A stretch of DNA of 64,000 bases, taken from positions 62,001 to 126,000 of the forward strand of contig DASQWI010000001.1 of the NCBI GenBank assembly GCA_035640355.1, given 5' to 3'. Of this stretch, positions 33,337 to 41,236 are shown piece by piece. Below the pieces are notes generated by a model, which saw only the letters and a list, made by a program, of their open reading frames with translations, was not told where the DNA came from and did not search any database. Every line of letters starts with the position of its first letter. Within the stretch, counting starts at the first letter, position 1. The position numbers and the translations under genes are program-made. The DNA comes from Actinomycetota bacterium (lineage in GTDB: Bacteria; Actinomycetota; UBA4738; HRBIN12).

Positions 33337-35817
33337 ATGGAGGCCCGGGTCGATCGGCCGGCGGCCGTCGCGCGTCTCCTGGATGACCTCGACGCGCTCG
33401 AGCGCGCGTACTCCGGCGGTCATCACGGCAGGTGGTCGGCGTCGAGGCGCGCCTCGCTCGTCGATTCGTGTCTTGGCGACCTGTTCGCCGCGGCAGATCC
33501 GCCCTCCCGAACGACCCTCGTCGCGCTCGGCGGATACGGACGTCGCCGGCTGTCGCCGGCATCCGACGTCGACCTGCTGATCCTGCACGACGGTTCGAGG
33601 CCCGAGGAGATCGCGGCTTTCGCCGAACGCGTCTTGTATCCGTTGTGGGATGCCGGTTTGACCGTCGGTCACGGCGTCCGCACGCCCGACGAGTGTGTCG
33701 CGCTCGCATCGGAACGCCTCGATGCGCGAACGGCGATGTTCGACGGCCGTGCCCTGGCGGGCGGCCTTCCGGCGTGGGATGAGGCGCAACGCCGCGTCGT
33801 GGAGCTGGTGCGAAGCGAGCCGCACACGTTCGCCGGCGCGCTCCTGGCCGACGCCACGACGCGTCACGAGCGCTTCGGTTCTGCGTCGTCCTTGCTCGAA
33901 CCCGACGTGAAGGAGAGTGCGGGCGGGCTGCGCGACGTGCAGCTCCTCGCGTGGTTCCAGATCGCGCTCGGAGCGCCGCTCGAGGAGCTCGGCCTGCTTC
34001 GCGTCGCCGAACGCCAGGCCGTCGACGAGGCCGACGAGTTCCTCGAGCGGGTTCGCGGCGTCCTGCACCTGGAAAGCCGGCGACGAACCGATCGCCTCTC
34101 GCTCGATAAGCAGCCGCGCCTCGCAGGGCACCTCGGCTTCGAGGACGAACCCGACCTACCGGCGGTCGACGCGCTGATGCGCGTCGTGTTCGAGCACGCC
34201 CGTCAGGTCGAGCACGTCGTGCGGTCGGCGTTCGACCGCTACCTCCGCCATCCGTCGGAGGAGCCGCAGTTCGAACCGACGCCGGCCGGTGTGTTACGTG
34301 CGTTCGTTCGGCTCGCGCGCAACGGCGGTCTTCCTGATGTGTCCTTCCTCGATCGCGTCTCCGAAGCGCCCTTCGCCGAAGAGGTGCAGTGGACCGACGC
34401 CGTGCGAGACGCGTTCCTCGAGCTCCTTTCGATGGGATCCGCGGGTGTGGCGGCGCTCGAGATGCTGGACCGGATCGGACTGCTCGCCCGGTACATCCCG
34501 GCCTGGTCGGCGGTTCGCTGCCGCCCCCAGCGCGATCCGTACCACCGGTTCTCCGTCGACGTTCACCTGCTGCACGCGCTCGAGGCGATGTCCCTTCTCC
34601 TCGATCGCCGCGACCAACAGGAACCGATGACGGCGGAAGCGGCAGGCGCCGTCACGGATCACGATGCCCTGCGGCTCGGAGCCCTCCTGCACGACATCGG
34701 GAAGACCGGTCTCGGACGGCACGTCGCCGAAGGAGCCAGGATCGCAGAGGAGACGCTCTCGCGGATGGGGGTGGCCGAAGGCACGAGATCATTGGCCGGG
34801 TTCATGGTCGTGGAGCACCTGCTCCTCTCGGACACCGCGACGCGACGCGACCTCGAGGACGAAGACCTCGTGAACGACGTCGCCGCGCGCATCGGCAATC
34901 CCGAGCGGCTGGCGGCGTTGTACCTGCTCACGGTGGCCGACGCCGAGGCCACTGGTCCGCTGGCGTCGACAGCGTGGCGGGCCACGCTCGCCCGCGAGCT
35001 CGTGGCGAAGGTGCAGCACGTCCTCGAACGTGGCGACGTGGGGCCCGACACCGCGGCGCGACTCGCCGAACGCGCACGCCAGATCCGCGAAGGCCTCGGT
35101 GCCGAGAACCCCGAAGACGTCGAGCGATTCCTCGAACGGTTGCCTCACACCTACGTCCTCACCGTCCCGGTCGAGCGTGTTGCTCGTCAGTTCCCCCTCA
35201 TCGCGGCACCGCTCGCCGCACGAGAGGTCAGGACGATGTCGGAGACCGGCCAGCGACCGGGGACATACTCGCTCACGATCGTCGCGGCGGACCGCGCCGG
35301 CCTGCTGTCGCTCATCGCCGGTGCCCTATCGCTGGCAGGTCTTTCCATCCTCACCGCGCAGGTGTTCACGACGGAGGACGGCGTGGCCGTCGACGTGTTC
35401 GAGGTGGAGGGCGCGTTCGAGGCGGAGGTCGGCGACGATCGATGGCGCGAGTTCCGCGGCATCCTCCGCCGTGCGATCGAAGGCCGGCTGTCGCTCGCCT
35501 ACCGGGTTGCCGAGAAGCGGAGGCACTATCCGGCGCCGCGGGGAGACGTGCCGGTGCTCGTCTCCGTCGACAACGACGCCTCGGACTTCTTCACCGTTAT
35601 CGAGGTCGGCGCGCCCGATCGGATCGGCGTGCTGTTCGACATCACGCGCACGCTCGCCGAGCTGCAGCTCGACGTACACCTGGCGAAGGTGGCCACGTAT
35701 GGCTCTCGCGTGGTCGACGCCTTCTACGTGCGTGACGAGCTTGGTCGAAAGGTCGACGACGCGGAACGGATCGAGGAGCTCGAACGCGCGCTGCGCGCCC
35801 GGCTGTCCGCGACCTAG
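33337..35817 (+). CDS. glnD: PII uridylyltransferase/uridylyl-removing enzyme
   Basis: The 826-residue protein has four parts: a nucleotidyltransferase domain with GGYGRRRLSPASDVDLLIL (about 65-83), a helical GlnE-like linker, an HD phosphohydrolase domain with LLHDIGKTGLGRH (about 450-462) and two C-terminal ACT domains (about 640-720 and 755-826) that bind glutamine. It modifies PII when nitrogen is low and removes the group when glutamine is high. It directly follows glnB. The TAG stop shares CTAG with the convergent DUF72 gene. Confidence 0.95.
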   Translation: MEARVDRPAAVARLLDDLDALERAYSGGHHGRWSASRRASLVDSCLGDLFAAADPPSRTTLVALGGYGRRRLSPASDVDLLILHDGSRPEEIAAFAERVLYPLWDAGLTVGHGVRTPDECVALASERLDARTAMFDGRALAGGLPAWDEAQRRVVELVRSEPHTFAGALLADATTRHERFGSASSLLEPDVKESAGGLRDVQLLAWFQIALGAPLEELGLLRVAERQAVDEADEFLERVRGVLHLESRRRTDRLSLDKQPRLAGHLGFEDEPDLPAVDALMRVVFEHARQVEHVVRSAFDRYLRHPSEEPQFEPTPAGVLRAFVRLARNGGLPDVSFLDRVSEAPFAEEVQWTDAVRDAFLELLSMGSAGVAALEMLDRIGLLARYIPAWSAVRCRPQRDPYHRFSVDVHLLHALEAMSLLLDRRDQQEPMTAEAAGAVTDHDALRLGALLHDIGKTGLGRHVAEGARIAEETLSRMGVAEGTRSLAGFMVVEHLLLSDTATRRDLEDEDLVNDVAARIGNPERLAALYLLTVADAEATGPLASTAWRATLARELVAKVQHVLERGDVGPDTAARLAERARQIREGLGAENPEDVERFLERLPHTYVLTVPVERVARQFPLIAAPLAAREVRTMSETGQRPGTYSLTIVAADRAGLLSLIAGALSLAGLSILTAQVFTTEDGVAVDVFEVEGAFEAEVGDDRWREFRGILRRAIEGRLSLAYRVAEKRRHYPAPRGDVPVLVSVDNDASDFFTVIEVGAPDRIGVLFDITRTLAELQLDVHLAKVATYGSRVVDAFYVRDELGRKVDDAERIEELERALRARLSAT

Positions 35818-36527
35818 CTATCGACGATCGCGCGCAATCGGTCGGCCATCCTCGTGCTCGCACCCTGATCCTCGTGTTTGAAGTAGCAGTAGATGTCGTT
35901 CCCGGCTCCGAGGGCCGGCCGGATCCGGGCTGCCCAGCCGGCCAGCTCATCGTCGGTGTATTCAGTCTTGCGGAGGCGAAGGAAGCCGAACGGTTCCCAG
36001 GACAGGTCGTCGGGTCCCGGATCCTTCTCGTCGGTCTCGGCGACGCACCACGCCACGCCCTGCTCGAGTAGCAACTGTCGTGCTTCGACCCATGAGGGGT
36101 GACGGAACTCCATCGCGGCGCGTGGTACCGGAGGCAGGTAGCCGACGAACGACGCGATCAGTGAGGGGTCGTAGTGCAGGGTCGGCGGGCACTGGTACAG
36201 GATCGTCCCCAGCCGGTCGCCGAGCAGCCGCGCTCGGTCCAGGAAGTCGCGCACGTCTTGGTCGACGTCGGTGAGTCGCTTCCAGTGGGTGATGCGCTGG
36301 TTCGCCTTGAGCGTGAACCGGAAGTCTTCGGGAGTTTCGTCCCTCCACTTCTGCATGGACTTCTCGGTGGGGAAGCGACGGAACGTGTAGTTGATCTCCA
36401 CCGACGGGAACCGGCTCGAGTAATACGAGAGCATCTCGCGGTTCTTCAGGCCCTCGGGGTAGAAGACGCCGTGCTTCCACTCGTCGTAGGAGAACCCCGA
36501 CGTCCCGAGGTAGAGGGTTCCTGCCAT
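35814..36527 (-). CDS. DUF72-family protein
   Basis: A 237-residue DUF72 (YecE-like) protein with the usual start LYLGTSGFSYDEW, FPSVEINYTFRRFP, FRFTLKANQRITHWK and a late YCYFKHED. The fold is a TIM barrel of unknown activity. The ATG at 36527 gives the usual family N-terminus; an ATG at 36545 adds six residues and would share a CATG with the ATG of the divergent hydrolase gene. It converges with glnD, and both stops fall in one CTAG. No functional link to neighbours is evident. Confidence 0.85.
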   Translation of the reverse strand: MAGTLYLGTSGFSYDEWKHGVFYPEGLKNREMLSYYSSRFPSVEINYTFRRFPTEKSMQKWRDETPEDFRFTLKANQRITHWKRLTDVDQDVRDFLDRARLLGDRLGTILYQCPPTLHYDPSLIASFVGYLPPVPRAAMEFRHPSWVEARQLLLEQGVAWCVAETDEKDPGPDDLSWEPFGFLRLRKTEYTDDELAGWAARIRPALGAGNDIYCYFKHEDQGASTRMADRLRAIVDS

Positions 36528-36543
36528 CTGCGAGGATTCTGGC

Positions 36544-37245
36544 ATGGCCTCGCCGGAAGCTCGCGGTCGGCTCGACGTCGCGAACACCGACGTCGAGACG
36601 GCGTGGATCCGTCCACCGAAACCGATCGCGACGCTCGTGGTCGCGCACGGCGCCGGCGCGGGGATCGATCACCCGTTCATGGCGGGGTTCTGCCGCGCGA
36701 TCGCCGATGCGAAGGTCGCCACGATGCGGTTCAACTTCCCATACATCGAGCGCGGCCGCCGTTCTCCCGATCCGGAACGCGTTCTGCGCGCGACGTGGCT
36801 GGCGGCGTTCGACTCGGCGAATGCCGAGGCGCGCGGCGGCCCGGTGCTTGCCGGCGGCAAGTCGCTCGGCGGACGGATGGCATCGATGTGCGTGGCGGAC
36901 GGGATGCCCGCCGCGGGGCTCGTGTTCCTGGGCTATCCGCTGCATCCGCCGGGAAAGCCCGAGCGCGTGCGCGACGAGCACCTGTACCGGATCGACGTGC
37001 CCATGCTTTTCCTGGAAGGCACCGCCGATCCGTTCGCCAACGCGAACGTCCTGACGCGGGTGCTTCGCAAGCTCGGGGACCGGGCGACGCTCATCGAGAT
37101 CGAGGGCGGTGACCACTCGTTCAACGTTCGCGGGCGCAGGGCCGACGCTCGCGACGTCGGTGCGGATCTGGCCGAGCTCGCGGCGCCCTTCGTGGAGCGA
37201 GTGGCGAAGGCCCGCAGCTCCAAGGCCGGGGCGAGGTCCCGCTGA
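36544..37245 (+). CDS. Alpha/beta hydrolase of the KANSL3/Tex30 type
   Basis: The 233-residue protein has an early VVAHGAGAGIDHPFM strand-loop (oxyanion hole), the nucleophile elbow GGKSLGGRMAS with the catalytic Ser, a YPLHPPGKPE segment, an Asp in LEGTADPF and His in GGDHSFNV, giving a full triad. GKSLGGR in place of GxSxG is the mark of the KANSL3/Tex30 group (dienelactone hydrolase-like). The substrate is unknown. Its TGA shares a base with the ATG of the following small gene (TGATG). Confidence 0.84.
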   Translation: MASPEARGRLDVANTDVETAWIRPPKPIATLVVAHGAGAGIDHPFMAGFCRAIADAKVATMRFNFPYIERGRRSPDPERVLRATWLAAFDSANAEARGGPVLAGGKSLGGRMASMCVADGMPAAGLVFLGYPLHPPGKPERVRDEHLYRIDVPMLFLEGTADPFANANVLTRVLRKLGDRATLIEIEGGDHSFNVRGRRADARDVGADLAELAAPFVERVAKARSSKAGARSR

Positions 37246-37517
37246 TGCCTCGGAAGAACCGCCGAGCCGAGGACGAGCCGCGGCAGCCGCTCACGATGCC
37301 GCAGTCCGCCGCGCCGCTCTGGGCGCTCGTCCCGGGCGTCGACGTCCGACGTGTCTCCAGTGAGAAGCCGTACCGGTGTCCTGGTTGCGATCTCGAGGTG
37401 CGCCCCGGCTCGTGGCACCTCGTCCTGATCCCTCAGGACGCACCTGACGAACGCCGACACTGGCACGAACGCTGCTGGCGCGTCGAGCTCAACCGCACCC
37501 GAGGCCGGAGTCGTTGA
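37245..37517 (+). CDS. Small conserved actinomycete protein with a CPGC...HWHERCW motif
   Basis: A 90-residue basic protein: a charged N-terminus (RKNRRAEDE), a VPGVDVRRVSSEKPYRCPGC segment, then DERRHWHERCW at the end. Cys-x2-Cys and His-x-x-x-Cys are spaced to make a zinc site. Similar short proteins are common in actinomycetes and are often labelled ATP/GTP-binding without evidence; their function is not known. It is coupled to the upstream hydrolase by a one-base overlap. Confidence 0.78.
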   Translation: MPRKNRRAEDEPRQPLTMPQSAAPLWALVPGVDVRRVSSEKPYRCPGCDLEVRPGSWHLVLIPQDAPDERRHWHERCWRVELNRTRGRSR

Positions 37518-37559
37518 GGCTCATCGGGCGGGTCCTCGTCAGCCCGTACGATGACCGGC

Positions 37560-37610
37560 GTGGACCAAGAGACGACCCACACCCGGGCCGCGGCTGGTGA
37601 TGTGACGTGA
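37560..37610 (+). CDS. Possible 16-codon upstream mini-ORF coupled to the DinB-like gene
   Basis: A GTG at 37560 opens a 16-residue frame whose TGA overlaps the GTG of the DinB-like gene (GTGA). TACGAT at 37547-37552 ends 8 bases before it, so a transcript could begin exactly at this GTG. The peptide (VDQETTHTRAAAGDVT) has no special composition. It may be a translational-coupling device, or chance. Confidence 0.25.
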   Translation: MDQETTHTRAAAGDVT

Positions 37611-38068
37611 ACGCCGTTCTCCGCGGTGCCTCGTCCGAGCTCGAGGACACCTTCTCGGAGCTGGTGGCGCTGGCCGAGTCGCTCGACGAGGCCGCGATCA
37701 ACTGGCGGCCTCCGGCCCCGGACTCGAACTCGATCGCCGTGCTCGTTCGCCACACCATCGGCTCGGCGTCGATGTGGTGCTCGATCGCGCTCGACGAGCC
37801 GTTCGAGCGCGATCGGGACGCCGAGTTCCGGGTTCACGAGTCCCCGGCGACGCTCGTCACCGCGCTCCGTGAGTTCGTTTCATCGCTCGGCGGTCAGTTC
37901 GAACGGCTCGACGCCGTCGATCCGGCGTCTGAGCACCACGATCCGCGTCGCGGCTCGGACGGCGAGGTCTACACCACGGGCTGGTGCATCGCGCACGTCC
38001 AGTCCCACACGGGGGAGCACTGGGGCCAGATCCAGCTCACGCGAGATCTGTACCGAGCGCGGGCGTGA
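37607..38068 (+). CDS. DinB-like/DUF664 four-helix protein
   Basis: The 153-residue protein has the DinB/YfiT layout: a first helix, VLVRHTIGSASMW with one metal-binding His, and late VQSHTGEHWGQIQLTRDL with two more His. Three His binding a metal is the family pattern. Some DinB-like proteins are thiol-dependent transferases (mycothiol or bacillithiol); the role here is unknown. The GTG start has no strong ribosome-binding site but is overlapped by an upstream mini-ORF. Its TGA overlaps the next GTG. Confidence 0.82.
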   Translation: MNAVLRGASSELEDTFSELVALAESLDEAAINWRPPAPDSNSIAVLVRHTIGSASMWCSIALDEPFERDRDAEFRVHESPATLVTALREFVSSLGGQFERLDAVDPASEHHDPRRGSDGEVYTTGWCIAHVQSHTGEHWGQIQLTRDLYRARA

Positions 38069-38415
38069 CCGTTCGGCACGTCCGGGCGTCCATGCAGCGA
38101 CGTGGCGACGGCTGGATCGGGCGGTTGGGCGACGACGAGGTCCACGCTCGCACGCGCGACGGGTGCATATCGGCGCTTCGCCACCTGGCCGGCGATCTGG
38201 CGCTGACCGTGGAGGAGCGCCCCGAGCTCGTCGGTGTCAGCGAAGCGGCAGCGATCCTCGGCTGGGACCGACGGCGCGTCGTCACCTACGTCGATCGCGG
38301 AGCGTTCCCAGCGCCTCTCGCGAGCCTCGCCTCGGGACGGGTGTGGCGGCGCGATGACGTGGAGTCGTTCGCGCGCGACCGCGCGCGCCGGAAGGGTCGC
38401 CGGATCGCCCAGTGA
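38065..38415 (+). CDS. Small HTH protein with HicB-like N-terminus
   Basis: A 116-residue protein. The N-terminal 45 residues (RRGDGWIGRLGDDEVHARTRDGCISAL) resemble the HicB partial RNase H-fold strand-helix. The C-terminal half is an excisionase/MerR-like helix-turn-helix: LVGVSEAAAILGWDRRRVVTYVDRG, then GRVWRRDDVESFA. This pairing suits a DNA-binding antitoxin or small regulator, but no toxin gene lies next to it. GTGA overlaps link it to the DinB-like gene upstream and the phosphatase downstream. Confidence 0.7.
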   Translation: MTVRHVRASMQRRGDGWIGRLGDDEVHARTRDGCISALRHLAGDLALTVEERPELVGVSEAAAILGWDRRRVVTYVDRGAFPAPLASLASGRVWRRDDVESFARDRARRKGRRIAQ

Positions 38416-39074
38416 CGAAGCGACCGACGGAGCGGATCCTGTATCTCATCCGACACGGGGCGTCGGACTTCGACTCGAGGGATTTCACGGTCACACCGCG
38501 GGGACGACAGTGGGATCCGCCGCTCAGCGAGATCGGCCGCGATCAGGCGCAGCTCCTCGCGAAACGGCTGTTGTCGATGAAGCCGCAGCCGATCGCCGTC
38601 CATTCGTCACCGATGCGGCGGGCTCGTGAGACGGTCACGCCGTACGCCGAGGCCGCAGGCATCGACGTCATCTTCAACGACGACCTGGCGGAAGGCTACG
38701 TCGGCGAGTGGGAGGGCAAGCCGTTCGAGGAGATCCTGGCGAGCGACGAACGCCTCCTCCAACGCGTTCGCAACCAAGAACCGATCTACGGTCACGCGCC
38801 CGGCGTCGAGCAGATCACGCCCTTCCGAGCCAGGGTGAAAGCGGTGATCGAGGCAATTCTTCGATCGGACGTCGGCGGGAACATCATCGTCGTGTGCCAC
38901 GGCGGCGTGATCAACGCGTACATCGCGCCACTGCTCGGCGTCGACCACGAGATGTTCTTCATCCCCGAGAACACCTCGATGAACTCCGTGATCGTCGACG
39001 GCGACGCTCGCCGCGTCCGGTTCCTGAACGACTACCTGCACCTGACCGATCCACGGCTGTTCGAGGACGCGTGA
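38412..39074 (+). CDS. Histidine phosphatase (phosphoglycerate mutase-like) family protein
   Basis: The 220-residue protein has the RHG motif (LIRHGAS, residues 12-18) with the phosphorylated His, a second Arg in SSPMRRARET, the acid Glu in EGYVGEWEG and the late CHGGV with the second His. It is a branch-1 histidine phosphatase; the substrate cannot be read from sequence. The start overlaps the upstream HTH gene by GTGA. It is probably the end of a dinB-HTH-phosphatase unit, with 55 bases before the SCP2 gene, which has its own -10 box. Confidence 0.85.
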   Translation: MTKRPTERILYLIRHGASDFDSRDFTVTPRGRQWDPPLSEIGRDQAQLLAKRLLSMKPQPIAVHSSPMRRARETVTPYAEAAGIDVIFNDDLAEGYVGEWEGKPFEEILASDERLLQRVRNQEPIYGHAPGVEQITPFRARVKAVIEAILRSDVGGNIIVVCHGGVINAYIAPLLGVDHEMFFIPENTSMNSVIVDGDARRVRFLNDYLHLTDPRLFEDA

Positions 39075-39085
39075 ACCCGGCGGTC

Positions 39086-39091
39086 TAGACT
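39086..39091 (+). promoter_or_regulatory. -10 box TAGACT upstream of the SCP2-domain gene
   Basis: TAGACT lies 38 bases before the GTG at 39130, in the gap after the phosphatase gene. The expected start point near 39098 would give a leader of about 30 bases containing the ribosome-binding site GAGGAGG. No -35 match is clear. Confidence 0.35.
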
Positions 39092-39129
39092 CGGCGCGTC
39101 CAGCGAGGAGCCCTCACGAGGAGGCAAGC

Positions 39130-39513
39130 GTGCCGGTCCAGTTCCTGTCCGACGAGTGGACCACGGAGTTGCAGCAGCGCCTCAACGAGAGCGAGCCCTT
39201 CCGGAAGGCGGCCTCGGGCAAGGACGCGACGATCCAAAACGTGATCCAGACACCCGAGGGCGAGAAGCGGTACTGGCTGCGCATCTCCGACGGTTCGGTC
39301 GAGCTGAGCGCCGGGGATGTCGAACGAGCGGACGCGACGATCGAGCAGGACTACGACACGGCGGCGGCGCTCGCGCGGAGCGAGCTCAACCCCGTCAGCG
39401 CGTACATGACCGGGAAGATCCGCATCAACGGGTCGATGATGTTGCTGATGCAGCTCCAGGGCACCCTCACGGAGTTCGCGCGGGTGATGCAGGAGATGGA
39501 CGTCGACTACTAA
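39130..39513 (+). CDS. SCP2 sterol-binding domain protein
   Basis: The 127-residue protein is a single SCP2 domain: WTTELQQRLNESEPF helix, YWLRISDGSVELSAG, ADATIEQDYDTAAALARSELNP and the amphipathic helix MTGKIRINGSMMLLMQLQGTL. SCP2 domains bind lipids or acyl chains in a hydrophobic tunnel. In actinomycetes they occur in lipid degradation and also alone with unknown roles. GAGGAGG upstream decides the GTG start. It is convergent with a PaaI-type thioesterase gene, which may suggest acyl metabolism. Confidence 0.88.
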   Translation: MPVQFLSDEWTTELQQRLNESEPFRKAASGKDATIQNVIQTPEGEKRYWLRISDGSVELSAGDVERADATIEQDYDTAAALARSELNPVSAYMTGKIRINGSMMLLMQLQGTLTEFARVMQEMDVDY

Positions 39514-39516
39514 CGC

Positions 39517-39954
39517 CTAGGCCGTCGTCGACGGTTCGCGTTCCGGCATCACGCTGAACGTCGCGGCGGCACGCGCGAGCAGTGCTCCGTCGGCGTCAAC
39601 CACGTCGGCCTCGGCGTACCCGAACCGGCGACCGCGCTTCAGCACGCGCCCGCGAGCGGTCACCGTCCCCGAACGCGCCGGCGCCAGGAACGTGACGGAG
39701 AGCGACGTCGTGACGTGCGTCATGCCGTCGTCGAGCGACGTCAGCATGGCGAGACCCGTTGCGGTGTCGGCGAGCGTGGCGATCAGACCGCCGTGCAAGG
39801 TTCCGAACAGGTTGAGGTGATCGGTCCCGACATCGAGCTGGACCTCAACCGAGCCGGGCTCCACGTCTCCGAGCCGGGCGCCCAGGAACGACGTGTGGAA
39901 CGCGGAACGGGCGAACCAGTGTCGCACCTTCTCGACGCCGGGGTCCAAACTCAT
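39517..39954 (-). CDS. PaaI-type hotdog thioesterase
   Basis: A 145-residue hotdog-fold protein with the PaaI/DUF4442 motif NLFGTLHGGLIATLADTATGLA (about 47-68), where HGG and the following Asp form the acyl-CoA thioesterase site, then TTSLSVTFLAPARSG and a final RAAATFSVM strand. It probably hydrolyses an acyl- or aryl-CoA. The ATG at 39954 matches family length. It is divergent from the nucleoside transporter operon across a 171-base gap. Confidence 0.86.
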   Translation of the reverse strand: MSLDPGVEKVRHWFARSAFHTSFLGARLGDVEPGSVEVQLDVGTDHLNLFGTLHGGLIATLADTATGLAMLTSLDDGMTHVTTSLSVTFLAPARSGTVTARGRVLKRGRRFGYAEADVVDADGALLARAAATFSVMPEREPSTTA

Positions 39955-40042
39955 GACGGGAAATCCGTTCGCCGCCTTCCGATGCTGATGTCGAGCTCTC
40001 GCGCTTCGCTCATCCCGAACCGATCGCCCCACCGTATCTGGA

Positions 40043-40071
40043 TTGACGGGTTCGGAGCGGGCACCGACAAT
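40043..40071 (+). promoter_or_regulatory. Sigma-70-type promoter of the nucleoside ABC transporter operon
   Basis: TTGACG (40043-40048) and GACAAT (40066-40071) with an exact 17-base spacer form the best consensus promoter in the window. A start near 40078 would give a leader of about 48 bases with a small hairpin (GCCCGC/GCGGGC, 40082-40096) and the strong ribosome-binding site AGGAGGGG before the ATG at 40126. The rest of the 39955-40125 gap shows nothing else recognisable. Confidence 0.6.
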
Positions 40072-40125
40072 CTCCGACCGTGCCCGCCAAGCGGGCCGAT
40101 GCATCCAGCAAGGAGGGGGGAAGGT

Positions 40126-41226
40126 ATGGGTTCTTGGCGAACGAGGCTCCTCGTCCTCGTAGCCCTTCTGAGCGTCGTCGCGGCCGCCTGCGGTGATGAC
40201 GACGGCGACACGGGCGCCGGCGGTACCGGCGACGGCGCCGCGGCCGAGTGCAACCAAGACATCACGGTTGGCATCGCGTACGACATCGGCGGACTCGGCG
40301 ATCGATCGTTCAACGACGCCGCGAACGCCGGCCTCGAGCAGGCGATCGAGGATGGCCTCGTCTGTGAGGAGAACACCGAGACGAACGAGGCGAACTCGAC
40401 CGGATCGGATCGTGACCAGAACATCCAGGCGCTGGCCGACGCCGGATTCAACCTGGTGATCGGCGTCGGGTTCGCGTTCTCTCCCGGCATCAACACGATC
40501 GCGCCGGATTATCCCGACGTGAACTTCATGATCGTGGACGGGTTCGCGACGTGCGGCACGGCGTGCGGTCTGACTAACGACGCCGACGCGATCCCCAACG
40601 TCGCCGACTTCACCTTCAAGGAGAACGAGGGCTCGTTCCTGGTCGGCGCCGCGGCCGCACTGAAGTGCGAGTGCGACACGATCGGCTTCCTCGGCGGGCA
40701 GCAGGGCACGGGACTGATCGAGCGTTTCCAGGCTGGGTACGAGGCGGGTGCACAGGAGATCAACCCCGACATCAACGTGCTCGTCGAGTACATCGGCGAC
40801 GACACGACGGCCTTCAACGACCCGGTGAGGGGTGAGGCGCTGTCAACGTCGATGTACGACGACGGCGCCGAGATCATCTACCACGCCGCCGGCGCCTCAG
40901 GCGCAGGTCTGTTCAACGCTGCCGTCGACGCGAACAAGCTCGCGATCGGCGTCGACTCGGACCAGTACCTCACGGCGAGTCCGGAGCAGCAACCACTGAT
41001 CCTCACGTCGATGCTGAAGCGCGTGGATACGGCGGTGTACACGGCGATCCAGCAAACGGGCGACGACGCGTTCGGCGGGAGCCTTGTCTTCGGCCTTGCG
41101 GAGGACGGACTCGACTACTCGAAGTCGAACCCCGACGAGCTCACGCCGGACATCCAGGAGCGCCTGGACGAGTTCAAGCAGCAGATCATCGACGGCGAGA
41201 TCACCGTCCCCGAGGAACCTGCGTAG
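40126..41226 (+). CDS. BMP-family nucleoside ABC transporter, substrate-binding lipoprotein
   Basis: The 366-residue protein starts with a signal peptide and lipobox (VVAAAC, Cys22), then an acidic Gly-rich linker. The BMP fold follows: ITVGIAYDIGGLGDRSFND, FMIVDGFATCG, FKENEGSFLVGAAAALK, IGFLGGQQG and AAGASGAGLFNAA. This family (PnrA/BmpA) binds purine and pyrimidine nucleosides. It is anchored outside the membrane and delivers substrate to the permeases encoded downstream. Two extra Cys pairs (CGTAC, CEC) in the mature domain are unusual for a secreted protein and could form disulfides. Confidence 0.92.
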   Translation: MGSWRTRLLVLVALLSVVAAACGDDDGDTGAGGTGDGAAAECNQDITVGIAYDIGGLGDRSFNDAANAGLEQAIEDGLVCEENTETNEANSTGSDRDQNIQALADAGFNLVIGVGFAFSPGINTIAPDYPDVNFMIVDGFATCGTACGLTNDADAIPNVADFTFKENEGSFLVGAAAALKCECDTIGFLGGQQGTGLIERFQAGYEAGAQEINPDINVLVEYIGDDTTAFNDPVRGEALSTSMYDDGAEIIYHAAGASGAGLFNAAVDANKLAIGVDSDQYLTASPEQQPLILTSMLKRVDTAVYTAIQQTGDDAFGGSLVFGLAEDGLDYSKSNPDELTPDIQERLDEFKQQIIDGEITVPEEPA

Positions 41227-41236
41227 GTCGACGGGA

